The position numbers were made by a program, and so were the translations under genes. From Bacillus fungorum (GTDB lineage Bacteria > Bacillota > Bacilli > Bacillales > Bacillaceae_G), in assembly GCF_002746455.1 (NCBI RefSeq), contig NZ_NWUW01000004.1, positions 1-64,000 on the forward strand: a DNA stretch of 64,000 nt, given 5' to 3'. The notes below the pieces were generated by a model. It saw only the letters and a list, made by a program, of their open reading frames with translations. It did no database searches and had not been told where the DNA came from. Shown here piece by piece: positions 1 to 9,102 of the stretch; positions within the stretch are counted from its first letter, which is position 1, and each line of letters opens with the position of its first letter.

Positions 1-41
1 ATATATAGATTATTATAATACGAAACGGATTAAGGCAAAAT

Positions 42-72
42 TAAAAATGAGCCCGGTACAATACCGGACTCA
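42..72 (-). terminator. Rho-independent terminator of the phaQ-phaP-phaJ operon
   Basis: Eleven-base arms TGAGCCCGGTA and TACCGGACTCA (one mismatch) flank a 3-base loop. Read on the minus strand the hairpin is followed by a T-rich tract. It lies about 60 bases past the phaJ stop. Confidence 0.8.
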
Positions 73-131
73 CTTTTATCAAGCTGCCTAATGAAATAAC
101 CGTGTCTAACTTTTAGGGGTCACTTCATTTG

Positions 132-575
132 CTACTCTTTTTTGAGTATTGTCGCTGTACCTTCTACGACAATATCATCTGATTGATTATAGATGTTTGT
201 TTGTAATGTAATGATTTTTTTATCATCCCGTTTTTTAATGACTTCTGCCACAACGCGAAGTGTATCGCCGATTTTGACAGGAGCGCGGAATGAAACGTTT
301 TGAGATAAATAAATCGTATTTTTGCCCGGAAGTTTTGTTCCAAGGATGGTAGAAATAAAACTCGAAACGAGCATACCATGGGCAATACGTTGTTTAAACA
401 TTGTCGTTTTTGCAAAAGAGTCTAAAATATGAATGGGATTCACATCTCCAGTCAATTTTGCAAAATTGATAACGTCCTCATCCGTAATCGTTTTTGTAAG
501 TGATGCTTGATCACCGACTTGAATCTCATCATAACGAAGCTCCGGGACGGTTTGTGCTTCTTGAAATGGATTCAT
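132..575 (-). CDS. phaJ: (R)-specific enoyl-CoA hydratase, MaoC/PhaJ type
   Basis: Hydrates trans-2-enoyl-CoA to (R)-3-hydroxyacyl-CoA, feeding beta-oxidation intermediates to PHA synthase in the cytosol. The 147-residue protein is a single hot-dog fold with the hydratase signature LTGDVNPIH; Asp44 and His49 fit the catalytic Asp/His pair of PhaJ. The start at 575 was chosen because AAGGAGG lies six bases before ATG. The frame stays open upstream to an ATG at 671, five bases after the phaP stop, so a 179-residue form is formally possible but its extra 32 residues look unlike the family. It is the last gene of a minus-strand phaQ-phaP-phaJ cluster. Confidence 0.9.
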   Translation of the reverse strand: MNPFQEAQTVPELRYDEIQVGDQASLTKTITDEDVINFAKLTGDVNPIHILDSFAKTTMFKQRIAHGMLVSSFISTILGTKLPGKNTIYLSQNVSFRAPVKIGDTLRVVAEVIKKRDDKKIITLQTNIYNQSDDIVVEGTATILKKE

Positions 576-676
576 TTTGTCCTCCTTCTTTTCCATATCG
601 AAAAATGTCAGCCATCTTGATGTAGTAGGAGGAAGAAAGAGTTTTGTTTGTGCTGCAGTTAGCTCCCACATTTTTC

Positions 677-1201
677 TTACTTGATGGAAGTAAATAGATT
701 TTTTGAGTTTTCCTCGAACTTTTTTGCGAGTTCCAACTGTTTTGACTTGAACTCTTCCAAAAAACCTTCTAACTGTTTTTGAGCCTCTTCACGTTGTAAT
801 TGTTGTTGTTCAATAAATTGCTTTGTCGTTTCTTCAAATTGACCGCTTGTTTGAGTAAGAATAGACAAAGATGTTTTTGTAGGAGAAACAGTAAGCTGTT
901 GCATATGAGCAGAAAGTTCTTTCCACTTGTCTTGCCACTCATTAATTTGATCATTTAAGGAGTTTCCAGTTAATTGCTTCACGTAATCTGTATATTGGTT
1001 ATTGAACTGAGCAGTGAATTGTTGTAGTTCTTTTTCTAGTTCATCTACTCCTGATGTTAATTTATGCAAAGCGTCTTGTTGTTGTTTTAATGTTTCTAAA
1101 GTAAGTTGCTCTAATTGTTTCCCAGCTGAAGAGAAAAGGGAAAGTGATTGAGACCAGTTTTTCCAAAATGCATCGACTAATTCGTATGGTTTAGTTTCCA
1201 T
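677..1201 (-). CDS. phaP: Phasin, polyhydroxyalkanoate granule-associated protein
   Basis: Coats PHB granules and limits their coalescence. The 174-residue protein is almost entirely amphipathic helix, very rich in Gln, Lys, Glu and Leu, with no membrane segment. It begins METKPYELVDAFWKNW and ends in a charged helix, as Bacillus phasins do. It sits between phaQ and phaJ on the minus strand with short gaps. PhaQ probably controls it, since PhaQ is known in B. megaterium to repress phaQP and to be released by PHB; that link is from family knowledge, not seen here. Confidence 0.92.
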   Translation of the reverse strand: METKPYELVDAFWKNWSQSLSLFSSAGKQLEQLTLETLKQQQDALHKLTSGVDELEKELQQFTAQFNNQYTDYVKQLTGNSLNDQINEWQDKWKELSAHMQQLTVSPTKTSLSILTQTSGQFEETTKQFIEQQQLQREEAQKQLEGFLEEFKSKQLELAKKFEENSKNLFTSIK

Positions 1202-1243
1202 TGTTTGACCCCCAAATGTTTTTTTACATATTGTGAACGCAGA

Positions 1244-1696
1244 TTACTCTGCTGTACCACCAGGTGAAGATGAAGAATCCTTTTCATCCTTTTCTGGAGA
1301 AGTAGAAAATGGAAAGAATGCATTGGTGTATAACGTGAAAAACGTCCGCAACATATTTTGATAATGTTCAAAAGAAGTCGCACATGTTGTTAAATATTGC
1401 TCTCCATATTCAGTTAAAGAATAAATTCTTTTGGCTGGCCCTCCGTCGCTTGTATCCCAAGTAGAAGAAATAAGGTTTTCTTTTTCTAATTTGCGTAGTG
1501 TTCTGTACACATTACCTTGGTCAACAGAAGAGAAGCCGATATCCATTAGCATTTGAATAAGTTTGTAACCATGAAGACTCCAGTCTTTAAGACAGAGAAG
1601 TAAGAAGGGAACTAAGAAGTTTTTTGGCATGGAGTTTGGTTGTTTCGCTTGGTTATTCTCCAAACTTTCGCGTTGTTCTGGTTCATTTTGTAGCAT
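1244..1696 (-). CDS. phaQ: PHB-responsive PadR-family repressor
   Basis: A 150-residue winged-helix regulator. The PadR core spans about residues 25-95 (FLLLCLKDWSLHGYKLIQ, then VYRTLRKLEKENLI and a GGPAKRIYSLTEYG wing). The C-terminal 50 residues are a loose tail ending in a Ser/Pro-rich segment. AGGTGATG lies seven bases before the ATG. It heads the minus-strand phaQ-phaP-phaJ set and diverges from phaR. By analogy with B. megaterium PhaQ it should repress its own operon and sense PHB directly; the operator was not identified with confidence in the 1697-1894 gap. Confidence 0.92.
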   Translation of the reverse strand: MLQNEPEQRESLENNQAKQPNSMPKNFLVPFLLLCLKDWSLHGYKLIQMLMDIGFSSVDQGNVYRTLRKLEKENLISSTWDTSDGGPAKRIYSLTEYGEQYLTTCATSFEHYQNMLRTFFTLYTNAFFPFSTSPEKDEKDSSSSPGGTAE

Positions 1697-1894
1697 GATT
1701 GTGCATCACCTCATGAATCAGTTAGATGGAATTTTTTGCTTATAAGTGCAATTTACACCTATCTGTTTTTAATGTCAATATATTTGTTGGAAAATAAAGA
1801 AAAATAAAATATAGACTTGAAGTTTTATTCAGAATATTAGAAAATAGTGAATAGGTTGAATTGTTTCAAAAACGAAAAAGGGAGTGTAGGTAAA

Positions 1895-2377
1895 GTGATT
1901 GATCAAAAATTCGATCCACTACAAGCATGGAAAAATGCTTATGAACAAACCGAAACATTTTGGGGAAAAGCGCTCAATGAAACAATTAAAACAGAAGAAT
2001 ATTCTGCTTGGATGGGCAGTGTTCTAGACTTGAATTTGTTTTATCAAAAAGCATTAAATGATACAACAAAAAACTATTTAGAACAGGTAAATGTGCCTAC
2101 GAAAGAGGATATCGCTAGAGTGGCTACGCTTGTTATTAACTTAGAAAATAAAGTAGATAACATTGAGGAAGTTCTAGAAGAGAAAGTGGATTCATTAGGA
2201 CAAGCTCCTACATTAAAGCGTGATGTTACGAAAGTAAAACAAGATATTCGCACATTAGAAACGAAAGTTGATCAAATTTTAGAATTGCTAGAAAAGCAAA
2301 ATGAAGTACTAGCGAAACTACAAGAACCTGTAAAAGAAGAAGTAAAACCTACGAATAAGCCAGAAAATAAAAAGTGA
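1895..2377 (+). CDS. phaR: Class IV PHA synthase subunit PhaR
   Basis: The small partner of PhaC in class IV PHA synthase. The 160-residue protein starts MIDQKFDPLQAWKNAY and has a long coiled-coil region in its second half (residues about 90-145). The GTG start at 1895 was preferred over an in-frame upstream ATG at 1847 because AAGGGAG precedes it and the known family start is MIDQKFDP. It is first in the plus-strand phaR-phaB-phaC operon, the usual Bacillus order, and diverges from phaQ. Confidence 0.92.
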   Translation: MIDQKFDPLQAWKNAYEQTETFWGKALNETIKTEEYSAWMGSVLDLNLFYQKALNDTTKNYLEQVNVPTKEDIARVATLVINLENKVDNIEEVLEEKVDSLGQAPTLKRDVTKVKQDIRTLETKVDQILELLEKQNEVLAKLQEPVKEEVKPTNKPENKK

Positions 2378-2401
2378 TAATAGCGCTTGTTTATAACAGA
2401 T

Positions 2402-2426
2402 AAAAGAGAGAGGGAGAATCTCTTTT
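2402..2426 (+). terminator. Weak hairpin between phaR and phaB
   Basis: Eight-base arms AAAAGAGA and TCTCTTTT with a short U-rich end. It lies 25 bases past the phaR stop and may attenuate or process the phaRBC message rather than end it, since phaB and phaC follow on the same strand. Confidence 0.45.
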
Positions 2427-2528
2427 CTATGTATAAACAGCGAAACATAATTATATAGGGACTCCATTGTATGAGTACCAAAATGATTCATAATAGTCGT
2501 TCACAAATTCATTTAAGGGGGAAAAGAA

Positions 2529-3272
2529 ATGGTTCAATTAAATGGAAAAGTAGCAATCGTAACAGGTGGGGCAAAAGGGATTGGTAAAGCGATTACAGTA
2601 GCGCTAGCACAAGAGGGAGCAAAAGTTGTTATTAACTATAATAGCAGTAAAGAAGCAGCTGAAAACTTAGTAAATGAACTAGGAAAAGACGGACATGACG
2701 TTTATGCAGTTCAAGCGGATGTTTCTAAAGTAGAAGACGCAAACCGACTTGTAGAAGAAGCAGTGAATCATTTTGGTAAAGTTGATATTCTTGTTAATAA
2801 TGCTGGTATTACAAGAGATCGTACATTCAAAAAGTTAAATCGTGAAGATTGGGAACGCGTAATTGACGTGAACTTAAGCAGTGTGTTTAATACGACAAGC
2901 GCGGTACTTCCATACATAACGGAAGCGGAAGAAGGTAGAATTATTAGCATTTCTTCTATTATTGGTCAAGCGGGTGGATTTGGACAAACAAACTACTCAG
3001 CAGCGAAAGCAGGTATGCTAGGATTTACAAAATCATTAGCATTAGAGCTTGCAAAAACAAATGTAACTGTAAACGCTATTTGCCCAGGATTTATTGATAC
3101 TGAAATGGTAGCAGAAGTACCAGAAGAAGTACGTCAAAAAATCGTTGCTAAAATCCCGAAAAAACGTTTTGGTCAAGCTGATGAAATTGCAAAAGGTGTA
3201 GTATACCTATGCCGTGACGGTGCTTATATCACAGGTCAGCAATTAAACATTAACGGCGGATTATATATGTAA
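2529..3272 (+). CDS. phaB: Acetoacetyl-CoA reductase
   Basis: NADPH-dependent reduction of acetoacetyl-CoA to (R)-3-hydroxybutyryl-CoA, the monomer of PHB. The 247-residue protein is a classical short-chain dehydrogenase: nucleotide-binding TGGAKGIGKA near residues 12-21, NNAG motif, then the Ser and YSAAK catalytic residues and the PGFIDTEM segment after the active site. AGGGGGAAA precedes the ATG. It lies between phaR and phaC, and the family resemblance to FabG-type reductases is strong, so the PHB assignment rests partly on context. Confidence 0.92.
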   Translation: MVQLNGKVAIVTGGAKGIGKAITVALAQEGAKVVINYNSSKEAAENLVNELGKDGHDVYAVQADVSKVEDANRLVEEAVNHFGKVDILVNNAGITRDRTFKKLNREDWERVIDVNLSSVFNTTSAVLPYITEAEEGRIISISSIIGQAGGFGQTNYSAAKAGMLGFTKSLALELAKTNVTVNAICPGFIDTEMVAEVPEEVRQKIVAKIPKKRFGQADEIAKGVVYLCRDGAYITGQQLNINGGLYM

Positions 3273-3283
3273 TGAAGTAAGAA

Positions 3284-3321
3284 AAAAGTGCATATCCATA
3301 GCAGGAATGCACTTCTTTTTT
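3284..3321 (+). terminator. Terminator-like hairpin between phaB and phaC
   Basis: Arms AAGTGCAT and ATGCACTT followed by a run of seven T. It would end or reduce transcription before phaC, whose own ribosome site (AAGGAG) follows 20 bases later. Confidence 0.6.
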
Positions 3322-3354
3322 TAGAAGGAAATTGCCCAAAAAGGAGATAGAAAA

Positions 3355-4440
3355 ATGACTACATTCGCAACAGAATGGGAAAAGCAATTAGAGCTATACC
3401 CAGAAGAGTACCGAAAAGCATACCGCCGAGTGAAAAGGGCGAGTGAAATTTTATTACGTGAACCAGAGCCGCAAGTAGGATTAACGCCGAAAGAGGTTAT
3501 TTGGACGAAGAATAAGACGAAGCTTTATCGCTACATTCCAAAACAAGAAAAAACACAAAGAGTTCCAATTCTATTAATATATGCTCTTATTAATAAACCA
3601 TATATTATGGACTTAACTCCTGGAAATAGTTTAGTGGAATATCTAGTGGACCGTGGTTTTGATGTGTATATGCTTGATTGGGGCACATTTGGTTTAGAAG
3701 ATAGTCATTTGAAATTTGATGATTTCGTGTTTGATTACATTGCAAAAGCAGTAAAAAAAGTAATGCGAACTGCAAAATCGGACGAGATTTCTTTACTTGG
3801 TTATTGCATGGGTGGAACGCTAACTTCTATTTATGCGGCACTTCATCCGCACATGCCAATTCGCAACTTAATCTTTATGACAAGTCCTTTTGATTTCTCT
3901 GAAACAGGATTATATGGTCCTTTATTAGATGAGAAATATTTCAATTTAGATAAAGCGGTTGATACATTTGGCAATATTCCGCCAGAAATGATTGATTTCG
4001 GAAACAAAATGTTAAAACCAATTACAAACTTTGTTGGCCCATACGTTGCTTTAGTAGATCGTTCAGAGAATGAGCGCTTCGTGGAAAGCTGGAGGTTAGT
4101 TCAAAAGTGGGTTGGCGATGGCATTCCGTTCCCAGGTGAATCATACAGACAGTGGATTCGTGATTTTTATCAAAATAATAAACTGGTTAAGGGTGAACTC
4201 GTTATTCGTGGACAAAAGGTAGACCTTGCAAATATTAAGGCGAATGTCTTAAATATTTCAGGGAAACGTGATCATATCGCCCTGCCCTGCCAAGTAGAAG
4301 CATTGCTAGATCATATTTCTAGCACAGATAAACAATATGTATGTTTACCAACGGGACATATGTCAATCGTTTACGGCGGAACAGCTGTAAAACAAACATA
4401 TCCGACGATTGGAAATTGGCTTGAAGAGCGTTCCAATTAA
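3355..4440 (+). CDS. phaC: Class IV poly(3-hydroxyalkanoate) synthase subunit PhaC
   Basis: Polymerises (R)-3-hydroxyacyl-CoA into PHB at the granule surface, together with PhaR. The 361-residue protein has an alpha/beta-hydrolase fold with the synthase lipase-like box GYCMGG; Cys151, Asp306 (GKRDH) and His335 (PTGHM) fall exactly at the catalytic-triad positions known for Bacillus PhaC. Length is normal for class IV. It closes the phaRBC operon and is followed by a strong terminator. Confidence 0.95.
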   Translation: MTTFATEWEKQLELYPEEYRKAYRRVKRASEILLREPEPQVGLTPKEVIWTKNKTKLYRYIPKQEKTQRVPILLIYALINKPYIMDLTPGNSLVEYLVDRGFDVYMLDWGTFGLEDSHLKFDDFVFDYIAKAVKKVMRTAKSDEISLLGYCMGGTLTSIYAALHPHMPIRNLIFMTSPFDFSETGLYGPLLDEKYFNLDKAVDTFGNIPPEMIDFGNKMLKPITNFVGPYVALVDRSENERFVESWRLVQKWVGDGIPFPGESYRQWIRDFYQNNKLVKGELVIRGQKVDLANIKANVLNISGKRDHIALPCQVEALLDHISSTDKQYVCLPTGHMSIVYGGTAVKQTYPTIGNWLEERSN

Positions 4441-4444
4441 AAGT

Positions 4445-4482
4445 AAAAAATCCAACTAGCGTTGTGTTAGTTGGATTTTTTT
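4445..4482 (+). terminator. Rho-independent terminator after phaC
   Basis: Arms AATCCAACTA and TAGTTGGATT with a seven-T tail, directly after the phaC stop. Confidence 0.85.
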
Positions 4483-4535
4483 ATGGAAAATAACAAAACA
4501 TAGAAAGGAGAAATTTACATTTTAGGAGTATAATT

Positions 4536-5729
4536 ATGAAACTTATGACTGGTAGGTTGTTTTGGAATACAGGAGTTTCTGTACCTTGTTATCCACTGTT
4601 AGAAAATGATATGATATGTGATGTGCTCGTAGTCGGAAGTGGCGAAGCAGGTGCTCATATAGCATATTCGTTAGCGAAAATTGGCATGAGTGTTACACTC
4701 ATTGAAAAAAGGGCAATTGCATGCGGTAGCACAGCTGCTAATACAGGTTTACTACAATTTCTTCATGATAAATCGTTAACTTCACTCATCCATACATTTG
4801 GTGAAGAAAAAGGGGTACGAGCATATAAGCTTTGTTATGAAGCGCTCAGAACAATGGAGAAAGTTGTACCGACTCTTGATATTGATCCCCAGTTTATTCC
4901 GCGAAGTAGTTTGTATTATGCAAGTAGAAGTGAGGACGTATCGTTTTTACAAGAAGAATATAATACGTTACGTCATTATGGATTCCCAGTTGAATATTTT
5001 ACCGATTCACATATGAAGAAGAAGTATTCCTTTACAAAACAAGCAGCATTATATACGCATGGGGATGCTGAGGTGAATCCGTTTTTATTAGCGCATAGCC
5101 TTTTGCATAAAGCAAATCAAATGGGTGCTACTATATATGAACATACAGAGGCCATACATATAAAAAAACGCCAAAATGATTTCATTTGTTATACGAAAAC
5201 AGGGAATCAAATTATAGCAAAGAATATTATTATGGCGACGGGTTATGAAGCGCTTTTCGGCAAGAAAGAAAAAAATACAACAGTGGAAACATCATATGCA
5301 GTTGTGACAAATAAGGTAGATTCATTTGAAGGCTGGCATGAACAATCATTAATTTGGGAAACAGCACGGCCTTACTTATATTTTCGAACGTATGAAAACC
5401 GTATCATTGTAGGTGGATTAGATGAAGCGATGCAAATTCAAACGATTGGTGACACGAAATTATTGCATAAGCGTGATATCCTTATTAACATTGTAAAAGA
5501 AATGTTCCCGCAGTATAAGAATATACAGGCAGAGTACTATTGGGCAGCTGCATTTGGTGGTAGTCATGATGGTCTCCCTATTTTAAAAGAAGACAAAAAG
5601 ATACATAATTTATTTTATGCATTGCCGTATGGTGGTAATGGAACTGTGTATGGAATGGTATTTGCCAAATTATTTGAGCAGTTATTTACAAATAAAGAAA
5701 GTGAAGATTTTTCTTTATTTAATCGATAG
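4536..5729 (+). CDS. FAD-dependent oxidoreductase, DadA/glycine-oxidase-like
   Basis: A 397-residue flavoprotein. The N-terminal dinucleotide-binding motif is VVGSGEAGAHIAYSLA near residues 33-48, followed by the acidic end of strand 2 (LIEKR) and STAANTGLLQ, which fits the DAO/DadA fold. A C-terminal FAD contact segment (FGGSHDGLPIL, then YGGNGTVYGM) is present. It probably oxidises an amine or amino acid, but the substrate cannot be read from sequence. It is 23 bases upstream of a potassium transporter gene; whether they share a transcript is unclear. Confidence 0.8.
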   Translation: MKLMTGRLFWNTGVSVPCYPLLENDMICDVLVVGSGEAGAHIAYSLAKIGMSVTLIEKRAIACGSTAANTGLLQFLHDKSLTSLIHTFGEEKGVRAYKLCYEALRTMEKVVPTLDIDPQFIPRSSLYYASRSEDVSFLQEEYNTLRHYGFPVEYFTDSHMKKKYSFTKQAALYTHGDAEVNPFLLAHSLLHKANQMGATIYEHTEAIHIKKRQNDFICYTKTGNQIIAKNIIMATGYEALFGKKEKNTTVETSYAVVTNKVDSFEGWHEQSLIWETARPYLYFRTYENRIIVGGLDEAMQIQTIGDTKLLHKRDILINIVKEMFPQYKNIQAEYYWAAAFGGSHDGLPILKEDKKIHNLFYALPYGGNGTVYGMVFAKLFEQLFTNKESEDFSLFNR

Positions 5730-5752
5730 AAAAAAGGTAGCGAAGTGATGGA

Positions 5753-7102
5753 ATGAGAGATATAAAAAAGTTTTTACAAAAATTACGTCCTGTACAACTC
5801 ATAGTTTTGTTTTATTTATTAGCAGTAGTTGTATCGGTAATCTTGCTTAGTTTACCGTTTGTTACGAAGTCTGGTGTGAAATGGACATTTATCGATGCTC
5901 TATTTACATCTGTAAGTGCAGTAAGTGTTACGGGTCTGTCTGTTGTTACGATTTCAGATACATTTACTACAGCAGGAATTATTATTTTAGCCCTTATTTT
6001 ACAATTAGGCGGATTAGGAATTATGGCACTGGGTACATTCGTTTGGATTATAACAGGGAAAAAGATTGGTTTGCAGAGAAGAAGACTCATTATGGCAGAC
6101 CATAATCAAGGGAATTTATCAGGCCTTGTAGAATTGATGCGCTCTATTTTAATTGTAATTATTTCGATAGAACTTATTGGAGCAATATTATTAGGTACAA
6201 GATTCTTACTTTACTTTCCAACTTGGCAAGAAGCTTATTTTCACGGTTTCTTTGCGGCTGTTAGTGCAACTACGAACGGCGGATTTGATTTAACAGGACA
6301 ATCGCTAATTCCGTATAAAAAAGATTATATTGTTCAAATGATTCATATGTTACTTATTATTTTAGGAGCGATCGGTTTCCCTGTATTAATGGAAGTGAAA
6401 CAATTCCTTAGTAAAAGGAGACAGCAACTATTTCGTTTTTCGTTATTTACAAAATTGACGACAACAACATTTTTTGCGCTCGTTGTCGTTGGAACAATCA
6501 TGATTTTTTTACTAGAGCGAAATCATTTTTTAGCAGGAAGATCATGGCATGAAACAGTTTTCTATACATTATTCCAATCTGTGACGACGCGAAGCGGGGG
6601 ACTTGCTACAATGGATATACTTGAATTGTCACAACCGACGCTTTTATTTATGAGTATATTAATGTTTATAGGGGCATCTCCAAGTTCGGTTGGGGGCGGA
6701 ATACGTACAACAACATTTGCTGTTAGTATATTATCGCTATACACTTTTGCAAGGGGCGGTAGAACAGTTAGAGTCTTCAAACGTCAGCTACATGAAGAGG
6801 ACGTGCTGAAAGCATCTGTCGTTATGACGATGGGGATTTTATTATGTGCCACAGCGCTATTCATTTTATCTATTACGGAAAATGTACAGCTTATGAGTTT
6901 AATCGTTGAAGTGTGTTCTGCTTTTGGGACGACAGGATTATCGACAGGTATTACGCCAAATTTAACAACTGTTGGTAAACTTGTCCTCATTGTACTTATG
7001 TTTATTGGGCGTGTCGGTATTTTAACATTTATACTAGCTAGTGGTGGAAGAGAACAGCCACCTCGCTATAAATACCCGAAAGAGAGAATTATTATTGGAT
7101 AG
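5753..7102 (+). CDS. Trk/Ktr-family potassium uptake protein, KtrB-like
   Basis: A 449-residue integral membrane protein for K+ uptake. It shows four repeats of membrane-pore-membrane type, each with a pore-loop glycine: VSVTGLSV, ATTNGGFD, VTTRSGGLA and FGTTGLSTG. Length matches KtrB/KtrD of Bacillus. No KtrA/KtrC RCK partner is adjacent, so the cytosolic regulator must be encoded elsewhere. A 15-bp perfect hairpin follows the gene. Confidence 0.9.
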   Translation: MRDIKKFLQKLRPVQLIVLFYLLAVVVSVILLSLPFVTKSGVKWTFIDALFTSVSAVSVTGLSVVTISDTFTTAGIIILALILQLGGLGIMALGTFVWIITGKKIGLQRRRLIMADHNQGNLSGLVELMRSILIVIISIELIGAILLGTRFLLYFPTWQEAYFHGFFAAVSATTNGGFDLTGQSLIPYKKDYIVQMIHMLLIILGAIGFPVLMEVKQFLSKRRQQLFRFSLFTKLTTTTFFALVVVGTIMIFLLERNHFLAGRSWHETVFYTLFQSVTTRSGGLATMDILELSQPTLLFMSILMFIGASPSSVGGGIRTTTFAVSILSLYTFARGGRTVRVFKRQLHEEDVLKASVVMTMGILLCATALFILSITENVQLMSLIVEVCSAFGTTGLSTGITPNLTTVGKLVLIVLMFIGRVGILTFILASGGREQPPRYKYPKERIIIG

Positions 7103-7106
7103 TATG

Positions 7107-7142
7107 AAACCATTCTACCTATGCTAGGTAGAATGGTTTTTT
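7107..7142 (+). terminator. Rho-independent terminator after the KtrB-like gene
   Basis: Perfect 15-bp arms around a 3-base loop, with an uninterrupted T run on the plus strand. It sits between convergent genes; the final T bases overlap the stop region of the minus-strand small gene. Confidence 0.88.
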
Positions 7143-7476
7143 AGTCGTTAATACCAAATTGCGGATGCATAAAAGCATCCTTCTTATTATCTCCTTCTTT
7201 TTTTAGCAACTCTTGATTTTCTTCTGAAATCCATCCAATATCATTTGTAGGATGGATCCATTCTTCTCCAGCCATAATGGCAGGATCTACTTCATCACTC
7301 CAATTGTTAAGCGGACTGTTCTCGGAATTATATTTACTGTCCCCGATTACGACGTCATATTGATTTATGAAAGGTTGTTGCATCTTCTTTTCTGTCCCTT
7401 TAAAAGATGGGAAATTCACTTGATGTGGGAGCGTTTCATCTAAAATTGGTGATTGAATTTTATCTTTTTTCTTCAA
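7141..7476 (-). CDS. Small conserved protein, probable DUF3905 member
   Basis: A 111-residue soluble acidic protein with no signal peptide or membrane segment. The most distinctive parts are LNNWSDEVDPAIMAGEEW and HPTNDIGWISEENQ, which I associate with the DUF3905 family of spore-forming Bacillus; that assignment is from memory. AAGGAG precedes the ATG. Function unknown. Confidence 0.7.
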   Translation of the reverse strand: MKKKDKIQSPILDETLPHQVNFPSFKGTEKKMQQPFINQYDVVIGDSKYNSENSPLNNWSDEVDPAIMAGEEWIHPTNDIGWISEENQELLKKEGDNKKDAFMHPQFGIND

Positions 7477-7624
7477 AATAATTGCTCCTTTTTATAATGA
7501 TTTCTTCATAGATAGTATTTCCATCTGGCGGCTCTTATGTACTTGTTAACACTTGCCAGTAATAATTATTTCAGCTTGCTTCAAACTAGAGTAGAAAGTG
7601 AATTTTTGAGAGCAGGTGAATGGA

Positions 7625-7777
7625 TTGGTAAAAAGAAAAGTGAAACAAAATGCGGCAATCAACAATAATAAAACTCCGAAAGAAAGCTTACCAGATGCAG
7701 AATTTGCATTAGAGTATGAAGGAGAAAATAGCGCGAAGTATGCAAATCGTAATTCAAAAAAAGGTAAACAAAAATGA
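7625..7777 (+). CDS. Small basic Asn/Lys-rich protein, minor SASP-like
   Basis: A 50-residue protein starting with TTG; AGGTG lies six bases before it, and the only nearby ATG (7620) is stopped after two codons. Composition is very hydrophilic: MVKRKVKQNAAINNNK at the start, a central ESLPDAEFALEYEGE and a basic NSKKGKQK end. This resembles minor small acid-soluble spore proteins in size and in the EFA-type centre, but I cannot name a family. A strong terminator overlaps the stop codon. Confidence 0.65.
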   Translation: MVKRKVKQNAAINNNKTPKESLPDAEFALEYEGENSAKYANRNSKKGKQK

Positions 7778-7806
7778 GGCGTTTTTTACAAACGCCTCAT
7801 TTTTTT
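7774..7806 (+). terminator. Rho-independent terminator overlapping the small-protein stop
   Basis: Arms ATGAGGCGTT and AACGCCTCAT, then seven T. The left arm contains the TGA stop of the 50-residue gene. Confidence 0.88.
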
Positions 7807-8005
7807 GTGGGATTATAAAGGTTTTTTTAATTATTTGTAAATTTAGTGTTCATTATTAGGAGAAAAATGCGAAAAAACATAGAAGTAGCAACGTATTACA
7901 CAAAAACAAACAACAAATAAAAGATTAATGTTGGTTTAATACTGCTTTTACACTAGTTGTTTATATTTGAGCTGTACATAAGATTTGTAAAAGGAGAGAG
8001 AGACA

Positions 8006-9082
8006 GTGAAAAAAACAATCTTTAAAGCTGTAGCAACTGGAATGGTATTTTCGTTATTAATGGGGTGTGGTGCAAAGAAAGAAGAAAGTGCTGGGGCAAA
8101 AGTAAAAGATGATAAATTATCTGGATCATTAACTGTTTACACAGCGATTGAAGAAGAACTTGTACCAATTTATCTTGATTCTTTTAAAAAGAAGTATCCA
8201 GATGTGAAGCTGAACATTGTTCGTGATTCAACTGGAGTTATTACAGCGAAATTGCTAGCTGAAGGAAAAAATACACAAGCAGATGTTGTATGGGGAACTG
8301 CTGCGTCAAGTCTATTAGCTTTAGATAAAAAAGATATGTTAAAAGGATACTCTCCAAAAGGAGCAGATCGTGTTCTTCCACAATTTAAAGATGATAAGCA
8401 ACCAGAAAAATGGGTAGGTAATACGGCATTTATGACGGGGATTGCTATAAATAAAGAAGAATTAAAGAAGAAAAATTTATCGATGCCAGAATCATACGAA
8501 GACTTAACGAAACCAGAATATAAAGGAACGCTTGTTATGCCACATCCGGCTTCTTCTGGAACAGGATTTTTAACAGTTTCTGCATGGTTACAAATTATGG
8601 GTGAAGATAAGGGTTGGGATTACATGAAGAAACTTCATGAAAATATGGCAACTTATACTCATTCAGGTTCAAAACCAGCGAAATTAGCAGGCGCGGGTGA
8701 ATATCCAGTTGGCGTCTCAATGGTTTATAGTGCTTTGAAAGAGAAACAAAAAGGTGCACCAGTTGAAGTTGTATTGCCGAAAGAAGGATTAGGTTGGGAA
8801 GTAGAAGCGAACGCACTTATTAAGAAAGATAATGCAAAAAATGAAAAATTAGCGCAAGCATTTTTAGATTGGGCAATTACTGATGATGTAATGAAGTTAT
8901 ACTTCGAGAAAAATGGATTTGCGACAATTAAAAATGATTATAAGCTTCCAGATGGATTCCCTAAAGATGTGACAGAAAAGTTATACAAAAAGAATGACTT
9001 TAAATGGGCAGCAGAAAATCGGGACAAAATTTTAGAAAAATGGGAAAAAGAGTTTGGCCAAAAAGCAGAACCGAAAAAGTAA
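8006..9082 (+). CDS. phnS: 2-aminoethylphosphonate ABC transporter, substrate-binding lipoprotein
   Basis: Extracytoplasmic binding protein for 2-aminoethylphosphonate (AEP). The 358-residue precursor has a lipoprotein signal with lipobox LLMGC (Cys22), then a charged linker and a periplasmic-binding-protein type II fold ([25 protein letters not shown]). GGAGAGAG precedes the start. It heads the operon phnS-phnT-permease-phnX-phnW. Similar proteins bind iron or putrescine, so AEP specificity is inferred from the phnX/phnW context. Confidence 0.88.
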   Translation: MKKTIFKAVATGMVFSLLMGCGAKKEESAGAKVKDDKLSGSLTVYTAIEEELVPIYLDSFKKKYPDVKLNIVRDSTGVITAKLLAEGKNTQADVVWGTAASSLLALDKKDMLKGYSPKGADRVLPQFKDDKQPEKWVGNTAFMTGIAINKEELKKKNLSMPESYEDLTKPEYKGTLVMPHPASSGTGFLTVSAWLQIMGEDKGWDYMKKLHENMATYTHSGSKPAKLAGAGEYPVGVSMVYSALKEKQKGAPVEVVLPKEGLGWEVEANALIKKDNAKNEKLAQAFLDWAITDDVMKLYFEKNGFATIKNDYKLPDGFPKDVTEKLYKKNDFKWAAENRDKILEKWEKEFGQKAEPKK

Positions 9083-9102
9083 GTGAGTGGGAGAGAGAAA
9101 AA

